Of a DNA stretch of 64,000 nt, positions 26,201-34,320 are shown in pieces; within the stretch, counting starts at the first letter, position 1; every line of letters starts with the position of its first letter. The notes under the pieces are model-generated. The model ran no database searches. It was not told the origin of the DNA and saw only the letters and a program-made list of their open reading frames with translations. Source of the stretch: Labrys miyagiensis (GTDB lineage: Bacteria > Pseudomonadota > Alphaproteobacteria > Rhizobiales > Labraceae); NCBI RefSeq assembly GCF_030160835.1, contig NZ_BSPC01000054.1, positions 223,153 to 287,152 of the forward strand, written 5' to 3'. Both the position numbers and the translations under genes were made by a program.

Positions 26201-26788
26201 GGATGCCTCCCTACGAGCCAATCCGGATTCTTCAGCTTTCAATTGCAAGTAGCGGCAAGCCGAGCCTACGGCAGCCACGAATACTTATACTTACCTGAAA
26301 CAAGCGTCCGCAGAGGGTGCTGGTCGGATCCTCCCAAATTCTGAGAGACACGGCCCCTTCTATGCTCGGCCCGTATTTTCAAACCTTATGGGATTAAAAG
26401 CAACAGGCCAGCAGTGCTGGAACGCACAAATGGCAAATTTTTCAGAGTGACTTCAGATTTATTTCGGAAACGCGTCGTACGGACTGATTTCAGGACCTTG
26501 CGTGGCGCAGTGAAAGCTGGTGAGCGAAGCCTGTCACGCCTGCAAGAAGGATCGCATCCGAGATGCGCGAGGCTACTTACCGCCTCCAGATCCTGCGCAA
26601 GCAGAAGAACTGGACTGCTTCGCTCAGGATCGCGCCGGTGGTACAGGAGGTCGCGAAGGAGTAGTTCTGGAACGACGCCTTCGAGCCGGCTCTTCCTCGA
26701 CTGCGCGGGCCCCTTGCCCGTATCTTGGAAACGCCTGGCTTGTTGGATAGGAGATGCGGGCGAGACGCCCGCGCACCCGGGAGATTGC
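26201..26788. other. Intergenic region with gene debris
   Basis: 588 bases between divergent genes. Apart from the chimeric fragment listed separately and a single repeat arm at 26756-26781 (GC-rich, overlapping the ribosome site of the next gene), no gene is recognised. The part next to the caspase gene is AT-rich and probably holds its promoter. Confidence 0.5.
26500..26663 (+). pseudogene. Chimeric debris: DUF2239 fragment joined to a CorC C-terminal tail
   Basis: Bases 26510-26575 closely resemble part of the DUF2239 gene at 27562 (KLV-x-EA-x-HA...KDRIRDAR, with a few indels). At the shared TACCGC the match switches to the last ~86 bases of the corC-like gene. 26578-26663 translates as YRLQILRKQKNWTASLRIAP... 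ending at a stop, versus YRFQILRKQKNRIASLRITP in the intact gene at 22303. Neither parent is complete. This is a non-functional recombination product made of pieces of two nearby genes or their paralogues. Confidence 0.65.
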
Positions 26789-27460
26789 ATGCTGCGCCTG
26801 CTCAAATGGATCGTGATCATCCTGGTGCTCGCCACGGGCGCCTGCTGGCTCGACCAAGTTCTGCCGCGCTATGATGTGGTGCGCATCGTCGGCACCGACA
26901 CCAAGCGCCTGGACTCCTCGGGCTATTTCGACAGTGACCAGCCGGGCCCGAAGAGCACCAGCAGCCGCGACGTGCGCTTCATCAACACGGTCTATCCGAG
27001 CGGGTCGCCGCGTGTCTTCCGCAACGAGGACACCGACTGGGGCTTTCCCTGGTACTACAAGTTCGATTCCGGCAACCTGATGGCGGCCGCGCAGGCCTTG
27101 CAGTCCAGTGCCGACAACCCGAAATGGGTGGTGATCAAAAGCTATGGCTGGCGCGTCACCCTCCTCACCATGTTCCCGAATGCGATCTCGATCCGCGCCG
27201 CGAGCGGTCCGGACGAATATGTCATCCCCTGGCTGCGCATTTTTGTGTTCGGCTTCCTCGCCATCCTGCTGATCTGGCTCTATTTCCGCCTGCGCCGCTT
27301 CAAGCGCGAGCGCCTGGATCCGGTGTTCGGCCGCATCGGGAACCGTATGAGCGCCGCGGCTGACGCGGTTGACGATCACGCCGTGGCCGTCTCCGACAGC
27401 GCCAACGGCTTGATGGCGCGCCTCCGGCGCTGGCTGGGCGGGGGACGGTCAAAACAGTAA
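26789..27460 (+). CDS. DUF1523 family membrane protein
   Basis: 223 residues from ATG 26789 with GGGAGA just upstream. There is an N-terminal membrane segment (LLKWIVIILVLATGACWLDQ) and a second one near residue 150 (IFVFGFLAILLIWLYFRLRR). The domain between them includes YDVVRIVGTDTKRLDSSG, FINTVYPSG, VFRNEDTDWGFPWYYKFDS and WVVIKSYGWRVTLLTMFPN, which I recognise as the DUF1523 pattern. Two membrane spans enclose a periplasmic domain, with a cytoplasmic tail. Function is not known. Confidence 0.8.
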   Translation: MLRLLKWIVIILVLATGACWLDQVLPRYDVVRIVGTDTKRLDSSGYFDSDQPGPKSTSSRDVRFINTVYPSGSPRVFRNEDTDWGFPWYYKFDSGNLMAAAQALQSSADNPKWVVIKSYGWRVTLLTMFPNAISIRAASGPDEYVIPWLRIFVFGFLAILLIWLYFRLRRFKRERLDPVFGRIGNRMSAAADAVDDHAVAVSDSANGLMARLRRWLGGGRSKQ

Positions 27461-27495
27461 GCAGCGGCTTGTCCCGCGTGATGAACCCTATTTAA

Positions 27496-27529
27496 TCCGG
27501 GTAATATTGACTTCCCGATTTTACCCGGA
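27496..27529. promoter_or_regulatory. Inverted repeat, candidate operator
   Basis: TCCGGGTAA at 27496-27504 and its exact reverse complement TTACCCGGA at 27521-27529 are separated by 16 AT-rich bases. They sit 33 bases before the DUF2239 start. Half-site centres are 25 bp apart, which suits two dimers or a looped operator. The regulator is not identified. Confidence 0.4.
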
Positions 27530-27561
27530 TATATCCCGTGCATCACCACAGGATAGAGACC

Positions 27562-28110
27562 ATGACACACACCCTCATCGCCTTTGCCGGCCCGCGTCGC
27601 CTGGCCGAGGGAGATACCGCCAATGTCGCCGTCGCCATCCGGCAGGCGCAGGATAGCGGCGAGGCCGCCTCCATCTTCGTGTTCGAGCGGGACAGCAGCC
27701 GCCCGGTCGATCTCGACCTGCGCGGCACGCCGGCCGAGATCCGGGCGCGCTACATCGCCATCGATCCTCCGCGCGGTCCCGGCCGCCCCAAGCTCGGCGT
27801 CGTCGCCCGAGAGGTCACGCTGCTGCCGCGTCACTGGGACTGGCTTGCGGCTCAGCCGGGCGGCGCCTCCGTGGCGCTGCGCAAGCTGGTGGACGAAGCC
27901 CGTCACGCCTCGGAGGAGAAGGATCGCATTCGTGATGCGCGCGAAGCCGCCTACCGCTTCATGAGCGCCATGGCTGGTGACGCTCCCCACTACGAGGAAG
28001 CGATTCGCGCCCTGTTCGCAGGGGACCGGGAAAAGTTCGGCACCCTGATCGAATCCTGGCCGCAGGATGTGCGCGAGCATGTCCATGGACTGGCGGAGGC
28101 GGGGTTTTGA
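27562..28110 (+). CDS. DUF2239 family protein
   Basis: 182 residues from ATG 27562, eight codons after an upstream in-frame start; GGATAGAG precedes it. Family features are TLIAFAGPRRLAEGDTANVA, IFVFERDSSRPVDLDLRGT, and GPGRPKLGVVAREVTLLPRH followed by WDWLAAQPGGASVALRKLVD. The C-terminal half is helical with EAAYRFMSAMAGDAPHYEEA. Known members are cytoplasmic and uncharacterised. A broken copy of its middle lies about 1 kb upstream (26510-26575). Confidence 0.82.
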   Translation: MTHTLIAFAGPRRLAEGDTANVAVAIRQAQDSGEAASIFVFERDSSRPVDLDLRGTPAEIRARYIAIDPPRGPGRPKLGVVAREVTLLPRHWDWLAAQPGGASVALRKLVDEARHASEEKDRIRDAREAAYRFMSAMAGDAPHYEEAIRALFAGDREKFGTLIESWPQDVREHVHGLAEAGF

Positions 28111-28111
28111 C

Positions 28112-28224
28112 GCTGGGAGCGCGGACGTCCCTACGACACTCAAAAGAGTGTCGGACGATCCGCTCTTGGAAACGATGTGTTCCGGAAGATCGGAAGAGCG
28201 GACGGGGATGTCCGCGCTCCCAGC
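28112..28224. repeat. Inverted repeat of the GGGAGCGCGGACGTC family
   Basis: Arms 28112-28131 (GCTGGGAGCGCGGACGTCCC) and 28205-28224 are reverse complements with one mismatch. Related elements occur at 30723, 32467 and 34321. It follows the DUF2239 gene directly and may also terminate its transcript. Confidence 0.65.
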
Positions 28225-28439
28225 AACCCCTTCTCCGGCCAAGCAAATTTCAATTCCTCCGCGTCACGGATTTTTTTGGGTTTCACCTCAAATTTTTTCT
28301 TGCATGTGACGTCCGGAATCCCTATTTCCCGGCTTGCCCAATTTCGCACGTGCCTGTGGCCGCGTGCCGGTCGGTGGACATCCAGACAAGAGGCTGGACG
28401 GTCGCCAGGGATGGACTAGGGATCGCGGCAGTGATCCCT

Positions 28440-28833
28440 TGAGGTGGTCAAGCACCAAGGTGCCGAAACCATCGAATCCCGAACAACGATCGGCAGCCGG
28501 AGGCGACCGGTGAACCCCGTACTCCGCGGGGGACGCAGCTTGAAGCAACGACGAAGCGGGCTTTTTTGGTCTCGGCTGGTGTCCAGATCCAGCGACTGAA
28601 GAGGCTTGTTTCTCTTTGCCAGGCGTGCGGACCGGGTTTCCCGATCCAATCCAAGGCAGCTCCAACCATGCAGCGGTTTGCTCCGTTGCGTGGCGTTATG
28701 CATCCCGTCGCGGTGAGGCTTGTGCCTGACCGGCGGTGGGCGGCGCGTCTTCATGGTCTGCCCGCGTTTCCACCCCGCGGCGACGATGACGGCGCTCCGA
28801 TCCGTGCCATTTCCAGGATTGGGGGAACCCACC
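28440..28833 (+). ncRNA. Probable speF-type structured leader of the decarboxylase gene
   Basis: About 390 bases directly before the ornithine decarboxylase start have no convincing gene. They contain many short complementary segments, for example GGCAGCCGGAGGCGACCGG near 28491, CCCCGTACTCCGCGGGG near 28514, and the CCGGCGGTGGGCGGCGCG region near 28730. A long conserved RNA called speF is known upstream of ornithine decarboxylase genes in alphaproteobacteria, and position and length fit it. I could not run a covariance search, so this rests on location and apparent structure. Confidence 0.5.
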
Positions 28834-29964
28834 ATGACCGACCGCATCCGCGACTACCTGCGCGCCAACCCTGCCGAAGGCCCCCGCCTCGTCGTCGATC
28901 TCGACGTGGTTGAGCGGAACTATCAAGCGTTCGCTCATGCGCTGCCGGACACCCGCGTGTTCTATGCCGTCAAGGCCAACCCGGCGCCGGAGATCCTCAA
29001 TCTCCTGGCCGAGCTCGGCTCGAATTTCGACTGCGCTTCCGTGGTCGAGATCGAGCAGGCGCTCGCCACCGGCGCAGAGGCCGACCGCGTCTCCTTCGGC
29101 AACACCATCAAGAAGGAGCGCGACATCGCCCGTGCCTTCGAGCTCGGCGTGCGCCTCTTCGCGGTGGACTGCGAAGCCGAAGTGGAGAAGATCGCCCGCG
29201 TTGCTCCCGGCTCGCGCGTGTTCTGCCGCATCCTGTGCGACGGCGCCGGCGCCGAGTGGCCGCTGTCGAAGAAGTTCGGCTGCGTGCCCGCAATGGCGCC
29301 GGAGGTGCTGGAGCGTGCCCAGTCGCTCGGCCTGACGGCCTATGGCGTATCGTTCCATGTCGGCTCGCAGCAGGGCAACGTCCAGGCCTGGGACAGCGCG
29401 CTGTCGACCGCCGCGGGTATCTTCCGCGAGCTGGCCGAGCGTGGCATCACGCTGTCGATGGTCAATATGGGCGGTGGCTTCCCGGCCAAATATCTGCGTG
29501 CCATGCCGGGTGTACCGGCCTATGGCGATGCGATCTTCGGCGCGCTCCGCCGCCATTTCGGTAACCAGCTGCCGGAGACCATCATCGAGCCGGGCCGCGG
29601 CATGGTCGGCGATGCCGGCATGATCGAGGCCGAGGTGGTGCTGGTGTCGAAGAAGGCGGCGGACGATGAAATCCGCTGGGTCTATCTCGACATCGGCAAG
29701 TTCCACGGCCTCGCCGAGACCATGGACGAAGCCATCCGCTACCCGATCCGCACCGAGCGGGACGGTGACGTCAAGGCGCCCTGCGTCCTGGCCGGACCGA
29801 CCTGCGACAGCGTCGACGTGCTCTACGAGAAGACCCCCTATGATCTTCCCGTGAGCCTGTCGATCGGCGACAAGGTGCTGTTCGAGGCCTGTGGGGCCTA
29901 CACCACCACCTACTCCACGGTGGGCTTCAACGGCTTCCCGCCGCTTGCCTCGGTGGTGATCTGA
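28834..29964 (+). CDS. Ornithine/lysine decarboxylase, alanine-racemase fold
   Basis: 376 residues from ATG 28834. PLP lysine is Lys47 in VFYAVKANPAPEILN. Other family segments are FDCASVVEIEQALATGA, ADRVSFGNTIKKERDIARAF, YGVSFHVGSQQGNVQAW, VNMGGGFPAKYL, and ETIIEPGRGMVGDAG, which binds the PLP phosphate. The C-terminal active-site Cys is in GPTCDSVDVLYEKTPYDLP. This is the fold III decarboxylase of rhizobia that makes putrescine (and often cadaverine). Homospermidine synthase follows at 31024, so putrescine probably feeds homospermidine production. Confidence 0.93.
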   Translation: MTDRIRDYLRANPAEGPRLVVDLDVVERNYQAFAHALPDTRVFYAVKANPAPEILNLLAELGSNFDCASVVEIEQALATGAEADRVSFGNTIKKERDIARAFELGVRLFAVDCEAEVEKIARVAPGSRVFCRILCDGAGAEWPLSKKFGCVPAMAPEVLERAQSLGLTAYGVSFHVGSQQGNVQAWDSALSTAAGIFRELAERGITLSMVNMGGGFPAKYLRAMPGVPAYGDAIFGALRRHFGNQLPETIIEPGRGMVGDAGMIEAEVVLVSKKAADDEIRWVYLDIGKFHGLAETMDEAIRYPIRTERDGDVKAPCVLAGPTCDSVDVLYEKTPYDLPVSLSIGDKVLFEACGAYTTTYSTVGFNGFPPLASVVI

Positions 29965-30154
29965 GGCGTCATCCCGGAAGCGCGCAGCGCTATCCGGGAC
30001 CGTCCTCCAGCAAGCCTTTGTCGTCTCACGATCCCGTGTCTGCGGCGCACCATTGCATGATGCACCGCGCACGGGATGACCTCCCACCCATCATCCCGTA
30101 CGGCCGCTTTGTCGGTGCGAGGGCTGTCGCTCTAGCCTCTAAGGAGCCACGGCC

Positions 30155-30721
30155 ATGGTCCGTATTGTCCAGGAAGCCCTGTCCCATTTCGATGCCCGCG
30201 AGAAGCTGCTCGATGCCGCTTTCGGGCCGTCCCGCTTCGCCAAGACCTCGGAGCGCCTGCGCGAAGGCCGCCTGCCCGCCAAGGGCCTGGCCTTCTCGGC
30301 TCTCGACGATGGCAAGCTGATCGGCACGCTGCGTCTGTGGAACATCTCGGCCGGCCCCGGCCGCGCGGCGCTGCTGCTCGGCCCGCTCGCCATCGACGGC
30401 GAGCGCCGCAGCGAGGGCCTCGGCGCGCGCATGATGTGGCACGCCATCGGCCATGCCCAGCATCACGGCCACAAGGCCATCCTGCTGGTGGGCGATGCAC
30501 CCTATTACAGCCGCTTCGGCTTCTCGACCGACCTCACCGAGCGCCTCTGGCTGCCCGGCCCCGTGGAGCGCAACCGCTTCCTCGGCCTGGAGCTGGTGCC
30601 CGACGGCCTGGTCGGCGCCAGCGGCCTGGTGAACGCGACGGGCGAGAAGGTCGCCACGCCGGACTTCGCGGCGCTGGTCGCGAAGGCCGCGAACGATACG
30701 GGCTGGAAGTTCGCGGCTTAA
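30155..30721 (+). CDS. GNAT family N-acetyltransferase
   Basis: 188 residues. The acetyl-CoA loop is in LGPLAIDGERRSEGLGARMM (R-x-x-G-x-G/A type), followed by AILLVGDAPYYSRFGFSTDL, characteristic of the YhbS-like subgroup. AGGAG precedes the ATG. It lies between the decarboxylase and homospermidine synthase genes on the same strand. A polyamine or amino-acid substrate is therefore plausible, but nothing in the sequence fixes it. Intergenic palindromes flank it on both sides, so cotranscription is uncertain. Confidence 0.88.
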   Translation: MVRIVQEALSHFDAREKLLDAAFGPSRFAKTSERLREGRLPAKGLAFSALDDGKLIGTLRLWNISAGPGRAALLLGPLAIDGERRSEGLGARMMWHAIGHAQHHGHKAILLVGDAPYYSRFGFSTDLTERLWLPGPVERNRFLGLELVPDGLVGASGLVNATGEKVATPDFAALVAKAANDTGWKFAA

Positions 30722-30722
30722 C

Positions 30723-30931
30723 CTGGGAGCGCGGACGTCCCTGCCTGCTCTTGAATAGGATACCAGAGCCGAGGAAGGCGCAAGTTCGGTGTGCCGGTCT
30801 TCAGACCGGCATCTTGCCACCCGTGTCGAGGGCATGCCGGTCTGAAGACCGGCACACCGATGTCGGCCTGCGCTCTGGGCAGAAGAGGCAGGCTGGAAGC
30901 CTGCGGTCCCAGGAAGACGTCCGCGCTCCCA
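30723..30931. repeat. Nested perfect inverted repeats
   Basis: The outer arms 30723-30739 (CTGGGAGCGCGGACGTC) and 30915-30931 are exact reverse complements. Inside, arms 30786-30812 and 30834-30860 are a perfect 27-bp pair (core TGCCGGTCTTCAGACCGGCA) around a 21-base loop. It lies between the GNAT and homospermidine synthase genes and resembles bacterial REP/BIME-type elements. Confidence 0.75.
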
Positions 30932-31023
30932 GCCGTCATCCCCCCTTCACACTCTCTCGACAAAAACTTGCAGCTAGCCCCGGCGCGCCCTAAACGCTTG
31001 GGTTCAAGCATTTTGGAGGTATC

Positions 31024-32460
31024 ATGGCTGAGTGGCCAGTCTACGGTAAGATTTCCGGTCCCATTGTGATGATCGGCTTTGGCTCGATCGGGCGCGGCGT
31101 GCTGCCGCTGATCGAACGCCATTTCACCTATGACAAGAGCCGCCTCGTCATCATCGATCCGCACCCCCTGCCCGCCGACCGCAAGCTCATCGAGGAACGC
31201 GGCATCCGCTTCATCCAGGAGGCGGTAACCAGGGACAATTACAAGAGCCTGCTCGAGCCGCTGCTGACCAAGGGCGGCGGCCAGGGCTTCTGCGTGAATC
31301 TGTCGGTCGACACCTCCTCCGTCGACATCATGGAGTTCTGCCGCAGCCTCGGCTCGCTCTATATCGACACGGTGGTCGAGCCCTGGCTCGGCTTCTATTT
31401 CGACAAGAATGCCGGCCCGGAGGCGCGCACCAACTATGCCCTGCGCGAGAGCATGCTCGCCGCCAAGCACCGCAATCCCGGCGGCCCCACGGCCGTGTCC
31501 TGCTGCGGCGCCAATCCCGGCATGGTGTCCTGGTTCGTCAAGCAGGCGCTGCTCGACGTTGCGAAGGAAACCGGCCACGGCACGCCCGATCCCAAGAACC
31601 GCGAGGAATGGGCCGCGCTGGCGCAGGCTGTCGGCGTCAAGGGCATCCATATCGCCGAGCGCGACACCCAGCGCGCCAAGCATCCCAAGCCCCGCGACGT
31701 CTTCGTCAACACTTGGTCGGTGGAGGGCTTCATCTCCGAAGGCCTGCAGCCGGCCGAGCTCGGCTGGGGCACGCATGAGACCTGGATGCCCGAGACCGGT
31801 CGCACCCATAAGGAAGGCTGCGGTGCGGCGATCTATCTGCTCCAGCCCGGCGCCAACACGCGGGTGCGGACCTGGTGCCCGACGCCCGGCCCGCAATATG
31901 GCTTCCTCGTCACCCACAACGAGGCGATCTCCATCGCCGATTATCTAACGGTGCACGAGGGCGACAAGGCTGTCTACCGGCCGACCTGCCACTACGCCTA
32001 TCACCCGGCCAACGATGCCGTGCTCTCCCTGCACGAAATGTTCGGCGCCGCCGGCAAGGCGCAGGACAAATTCGTCATCCTGGACGAAAACGAGATCGTC
32101 GACGGCGCCGACGAACTCGGCGTGCTGCTCTACGGCCATGCCAAGAACGCCTACTGGTTCGGCTCGCAGCTCACCGTCGAGGAGACGCGCAAGCTCGCGC
32201 CCTACCAGAACGCCACCGGTATGCAGGTGACCTCCGCCGTGCTCGCCGGCATGGTCTGGGCGCTGGAAAATCCGGCTGCCGGCATCGTCGAGGCCGACGA
32301 GATGGATTTCCATCGCTGCCTCGAAGTGCAGCGGCCCTATCTCGGTCCGGTGAAGGGTTATTACACTGACTGGACCCCGCTCGACAGCCGCCCGGGCTTC
32401 TTCCCCGAGGATATCGATACGTCGGATCCCTGGCAGTTCCGGAATATATTGGTGCGATAG
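31024..32460 (+). CDS. hss: Homospermidine synthase
   Basis: 478 residues, the size of the Blastochloris/Rhizobium-type enzyme. The NAD-binding motif is IVMIGFGSIGRGVLPLIERH. Other family segments are FCVNLSVDTSSVDIMEFCRS, YIDTVVEPWLGFYFD, SCCGANPGMVSWFVKQALLD and GCGAAIYLLQPGANTRVRTW. It joins two putrescines (NAD-dependent) to give sym-homospermidine in the cytoplasm. TGGAGG lies just before the ATG. A strong hairpin at 32515-32552 follows the gene. Together with the decarboxylase this is the usual rhizobial polyamine route. Confidence 0.97.
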   Translation: MAEWPVYGKISGPIVMIGFGSIGRGVLPLIERHFTYDKSRLVIIDPHPLPADRKLIEERGIRFIQEAVTRDNYKSLLEPLLTKGGGQGFCVNLSVDTSSVDIMEFCRSLGSLYIDTVVEPWLGFYFDKNAGPEARTNYALRESMLAAKHRNPGGPTAVSCCGANPGMVSWFVKQALLDVAKETGHGTPDPKNREEWAALAQAVGVKGIHIAERDTQRAKHPKPRDVFVNTWSVEGFISEGLQPAELGWGTHETWMPETGRTHKEGCGAAIYLLQPGANTRVRTWCPTPGPQYGFLVTHNEAISIADYLTVHEGDKAVYRPTCHYAYHPANDAVLSLHEMFGAAGKAQDKFVILDENEIVDGADELGVLLYGHAKNAYWFGSQLTVEETRKLAPYQNATGMQVTSAVLAGMVWALENPAAGIVEADEMDFHRCLEVQRPYLGPVKGYYTDWTPLDSRPGFFPEDIDTSDPWQFRNILVR

Positions 32461-32466
32461 GTTCCT

Positions 32467-32598
32467 CCCGGGTGCGCGGACGTCTCGTCCGCCTCTTGAA
32501 CGACCATGTTACGAAAGAGGGCGCGACCGTCACGGTTCGCGCCCTCTTCTTTCAATTCACCCTTTCCAAGGAGCGGACGAGACGTCCGCGCACCCGGG
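32467..32598. repeat. Perfect 26-bp inverted repeat of the same family
   Basis: Arms 32467-32492 (starting CCCGGGTGCGCGGACGTCTC) and 32573-32598 are exact reverse complements. A shorter hairpin terminator lies between them. Shares the GCGGACGTC core with elements at 28112 and 30723, and the general layout with 34321. Confidence 0.75.
32515..32552 (+). terminator. Hairpin terminator after hss
   Basis: A 12-bp stem AAGAGGGCGCGA / TCGCGCCCTCTT, with a further CCG/CGG pairing inside, is followed by CTTTC. It lies 55 bases after the hss stop. The weak T-run makes it a moderate Rho-independent candidate. It could serve the convergent nitrile hydratase accessory gene too. Confidence 0.55.
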
Positions 32599-32599
32599 A

Positions 32600-32848
32600 C
32601 TATGTCAGCCCTTTGCGCTCGACCAGGTTCTCGAGGGCCGACAGCCAGTGCTCGTAATAATGCGAGCCGTCATCGGCGGGCGCCACCGCGATTTCCCTAG
32701 CGAGCGCCTGTGCCCATTCAGGCCAGGTGAACACGCCTTTTTCATGAAGCGAAACGGCCATGGCGAAGGCGCGCGCCTCCCAGGGCTCGCGGAAGACGGG
32801 CTCGCCGCGGTCACGCGGGATGGAGGGAATGGCCTCAAGCGGGGTCAA
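32600..32848 (-). CDS. Nitrile hydratase accessory/activator protein
   Basis: 82 residues. The pattern GEPVFREPWEARAFAMAVSL, EKGVFTWPEWAQALAREIA and SHYYEHWLSALENLVERKG is that of the small nitrile-hydratase accessory protein, itself related to the N-terminal part of the beta subunit. Such proteins help load the metal into the alpha subunit. It overlaps the beta gene by 14 bases. The alpha subunit gene it should serve is not in the window. Confidence 0.85.
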   Translation of the reverse strand: MTPLEAIPSIPRDRGEPVFREPWEARAFAMAVSLHEKGVFTWPEWAQALAREIAVAPADDGSHYYEHWLSALENLVERKGLT

Positions 32849-33494
32849 GATAACTCTCCCACAGATCGAGCATCACGGTAAGGGTGGGATCGGCCTCACA
32901 GCCCCAGAGCTCGCTGCCGGCAAAGCGCACGGTATAGAGCCATTCAGGGTTTTCCCCCTCGCCATTGGCATTTGAGTCGGGCAGCACGAACATCGTGTGG
33001 GCCTCGACGATGGTGCCGACATGGCCGCGGGCATAGCGCGGCAGGCGGGTATGGGTCAGCTTGTGCTCATTGCGCGCCCTGATGCGGTCCCCGGCTGTAA
33101 AACGCGCCGGCTGCGTCACCGGCCGGTCGCAGCGCGTGCCCGTGAGCAGCGCCGCCGGCACCTCGGCCGCCTTGATCACGCGCCTGACGGGCTTGCCCGG
33201 CTCGATCGCCCTGCCCTCGGCGAGTTCGGCCTCGCTGGCCAGGCCCTTGGCCAGCAACTGCTCTGTCAGCCCCTTGATCCAGATCTCGTAATAGGAGGAG
33301 GATAGATACTCGGCCGGCGGCAGGCTCTCGCGGGCATGGCGCACGGCATCGAGCGGCCAGGAGCCGGTGGCGCCCATCGCCAGGGTCACCGCCATCGCCC
33401 GCTTCTCCCAGGGCGCGTGGAAGAAGGGCTCGTCCTTCTCCGGCGCAACAGGCCCGAAGCCCATCATGCCGCCGAGATCCTGCGCACCGTTCAT
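32835..33494 (-). CDS. nthB: Nitrile hydratase subunit beta
   Basis: 219 residues, normal length. Key segments are MNGAQDLGGMMGFGPV, FHAPWEKRAMAVTLAMGATG, LSSSYYEIWIKGLTEQLLAK, and the C-terminal SH3-like part with ARNEHKLTHTRLPRYARGHV and YTVRFAGSELWG. Nitrile hydratase is an alpha-beta enzyme hydrating nitriles to amides, with the metal Cys cluster in alpha. Here alpha should lie immediately upstream on the minus strand, but that place is taken by a divergent toxin-antitoxin module. The beta-accessory pair may be orphaned or may use a distant alpha. Confidence 0.9.
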   Translation of the reverse strand: MNGAQDLGGMMGFGPVAPEKDEPFFHAPWEKRAMAVTLAMGATGSWPLDAVRHARESLPPAEYLSSSYYEIWIKGLTEQLLAKGLASEAELAEGRAIEPGKPVRRVIKAAEVPAALLTGTRCDRPVTQPARFTAGDRIRARNEHKLTHTRLPRYARGHVGTIVEAHTMFVLPDSNANGEGENPEWLYTVRFAGSELWGCEADPTLTVMLDLWESYLDPA

Positions 33495-33624
33495 GGGAAG
33501 CTCCGGAAGGGATGGGACTGTTCAACACCGACAGTTGAGCCATCTTTCGTTGAGATGATCAAGCTTGCCTCTGCCCGGGGAACAACTACATTATGATTCA
33601 TGGCATTGCTTGAGAGTGGACCCC

Positions 33625-33933
33625 ATGGCGAGCAAGATGGAAGAGGTCTCGGTGAAGCTGCCGGAACGGGTGAGACAGCAGGTGGACGAGCTTGCCCGGC
33701 AGACCAACCGCAGCCGATCGACCATCATTGGCGAAGCCGTCTCGTCCTATATGCGGGACCAGGCCGATTATATCCGCAGCCTCGATGAGATCGTCGCAGG
33801 TCTCGACACTGAGCCTGCCCATTCTGCCGAACAGATTTTCGCCTGGCTGGAATCCTGGGGAAGTGAGAACGAACTTCCTTCGCCCAAGCCAGATATTTTC
33901 CCCGCTTCCGGATCCGGCAAGATCGGCGCATGA
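33625..33933 (+). CDS. CopG/ParD-type ribbon-helix-helix antitoxin
   Basis: 102 residues from ATG 33625. The N-terminus is a ribbon-helix-helix DNA-binding domain (MEEVSVKLPERVRQQVDELA, then TNRSRSTIIGEAVSSYMRDQ). The C-terminal tail carries DYIRSLDEIVAGLDTEPAHS and should wrap the toxin. It overlaps the toxin gene by four bases (ATGA). It represses its own operon in known ParD systems. Confidence 0.85.
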   Translation: MASKMEEVSVKLPERVRQQVDELARQTNRSRSTIIGEAVSSYMRDQADYIRSLDEIVAGLDTEPAHSAEQIFAWLESWGSENELPSPKPDIFPASGSGKIGA

Positions 33934-34266
33934 AACTGATCTTCAGCGGGGCCGCAAGACGCGACCTCGACGAATTGAGGATCTGGCTCGAGCCGCTGAG
34001 CCGGGTCGGCCTCGCCAATGTAACCAAGGCGATCACGGCTCGAATCCGCCTCGTCCAAGACAAATCCGCTGGTCGGGCGCAAGACGGTGCGCGAGCCTAT
34101 CCGCGAAGTGATAGAACCACGCTACGGCTTCATCATACCCTATCTGGTGCGCGGGAATGTGCTCTACATCCCGCGTGTCTACCAGGCGCGCCGCCGTCCG
34201 CTCGACTATGATTCCCTGGAGATACCGAGCACCGAGGTCAGCGCGACTGAACAGGGCACGGAATGA
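33930..34266 (+). pseudogene. ParE/RelE-type toxin, frameshifted
   Basis: The first frame gives MKLIFSGAARRDLDELRIWL...ITARIRLVQDK, the N-terminal half of a ParE toxin. The family C-terminus then appears in the next frame: GRKTVREPIREVIEPRYGFI, followed by IPYLVRGNVLYIPRVYQARR. Removing one A from the AAA at about 34061-34063 restores a continuous protein of about 111 residues reading QDNPLVGRKT across the join. The toxin is either inactivated by this +1 insertion or the base is a sequencing error. The antitoxin gene is intact, which fits decay of the toxin first. Confidence 0.75.
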
Positions 34267-34320
34267 CGAGGCTGGGGTAGGCAAGGCAGGTAAGGGAAGC
34301 GGACCGCACGATACGCTCCT

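Noticed and set aside
24278-26344. 688-codon frame opposite the caspase gene
   Set aside because: Shadow of the caspase gene, with no domain and unbalanced composition.
28416-28847. A 143-residue coding frame before the decarboxylase
   Set aside because: It is antisense to the leader, lacks a recognisable fold or ribosome site, and has shadow-like composition.
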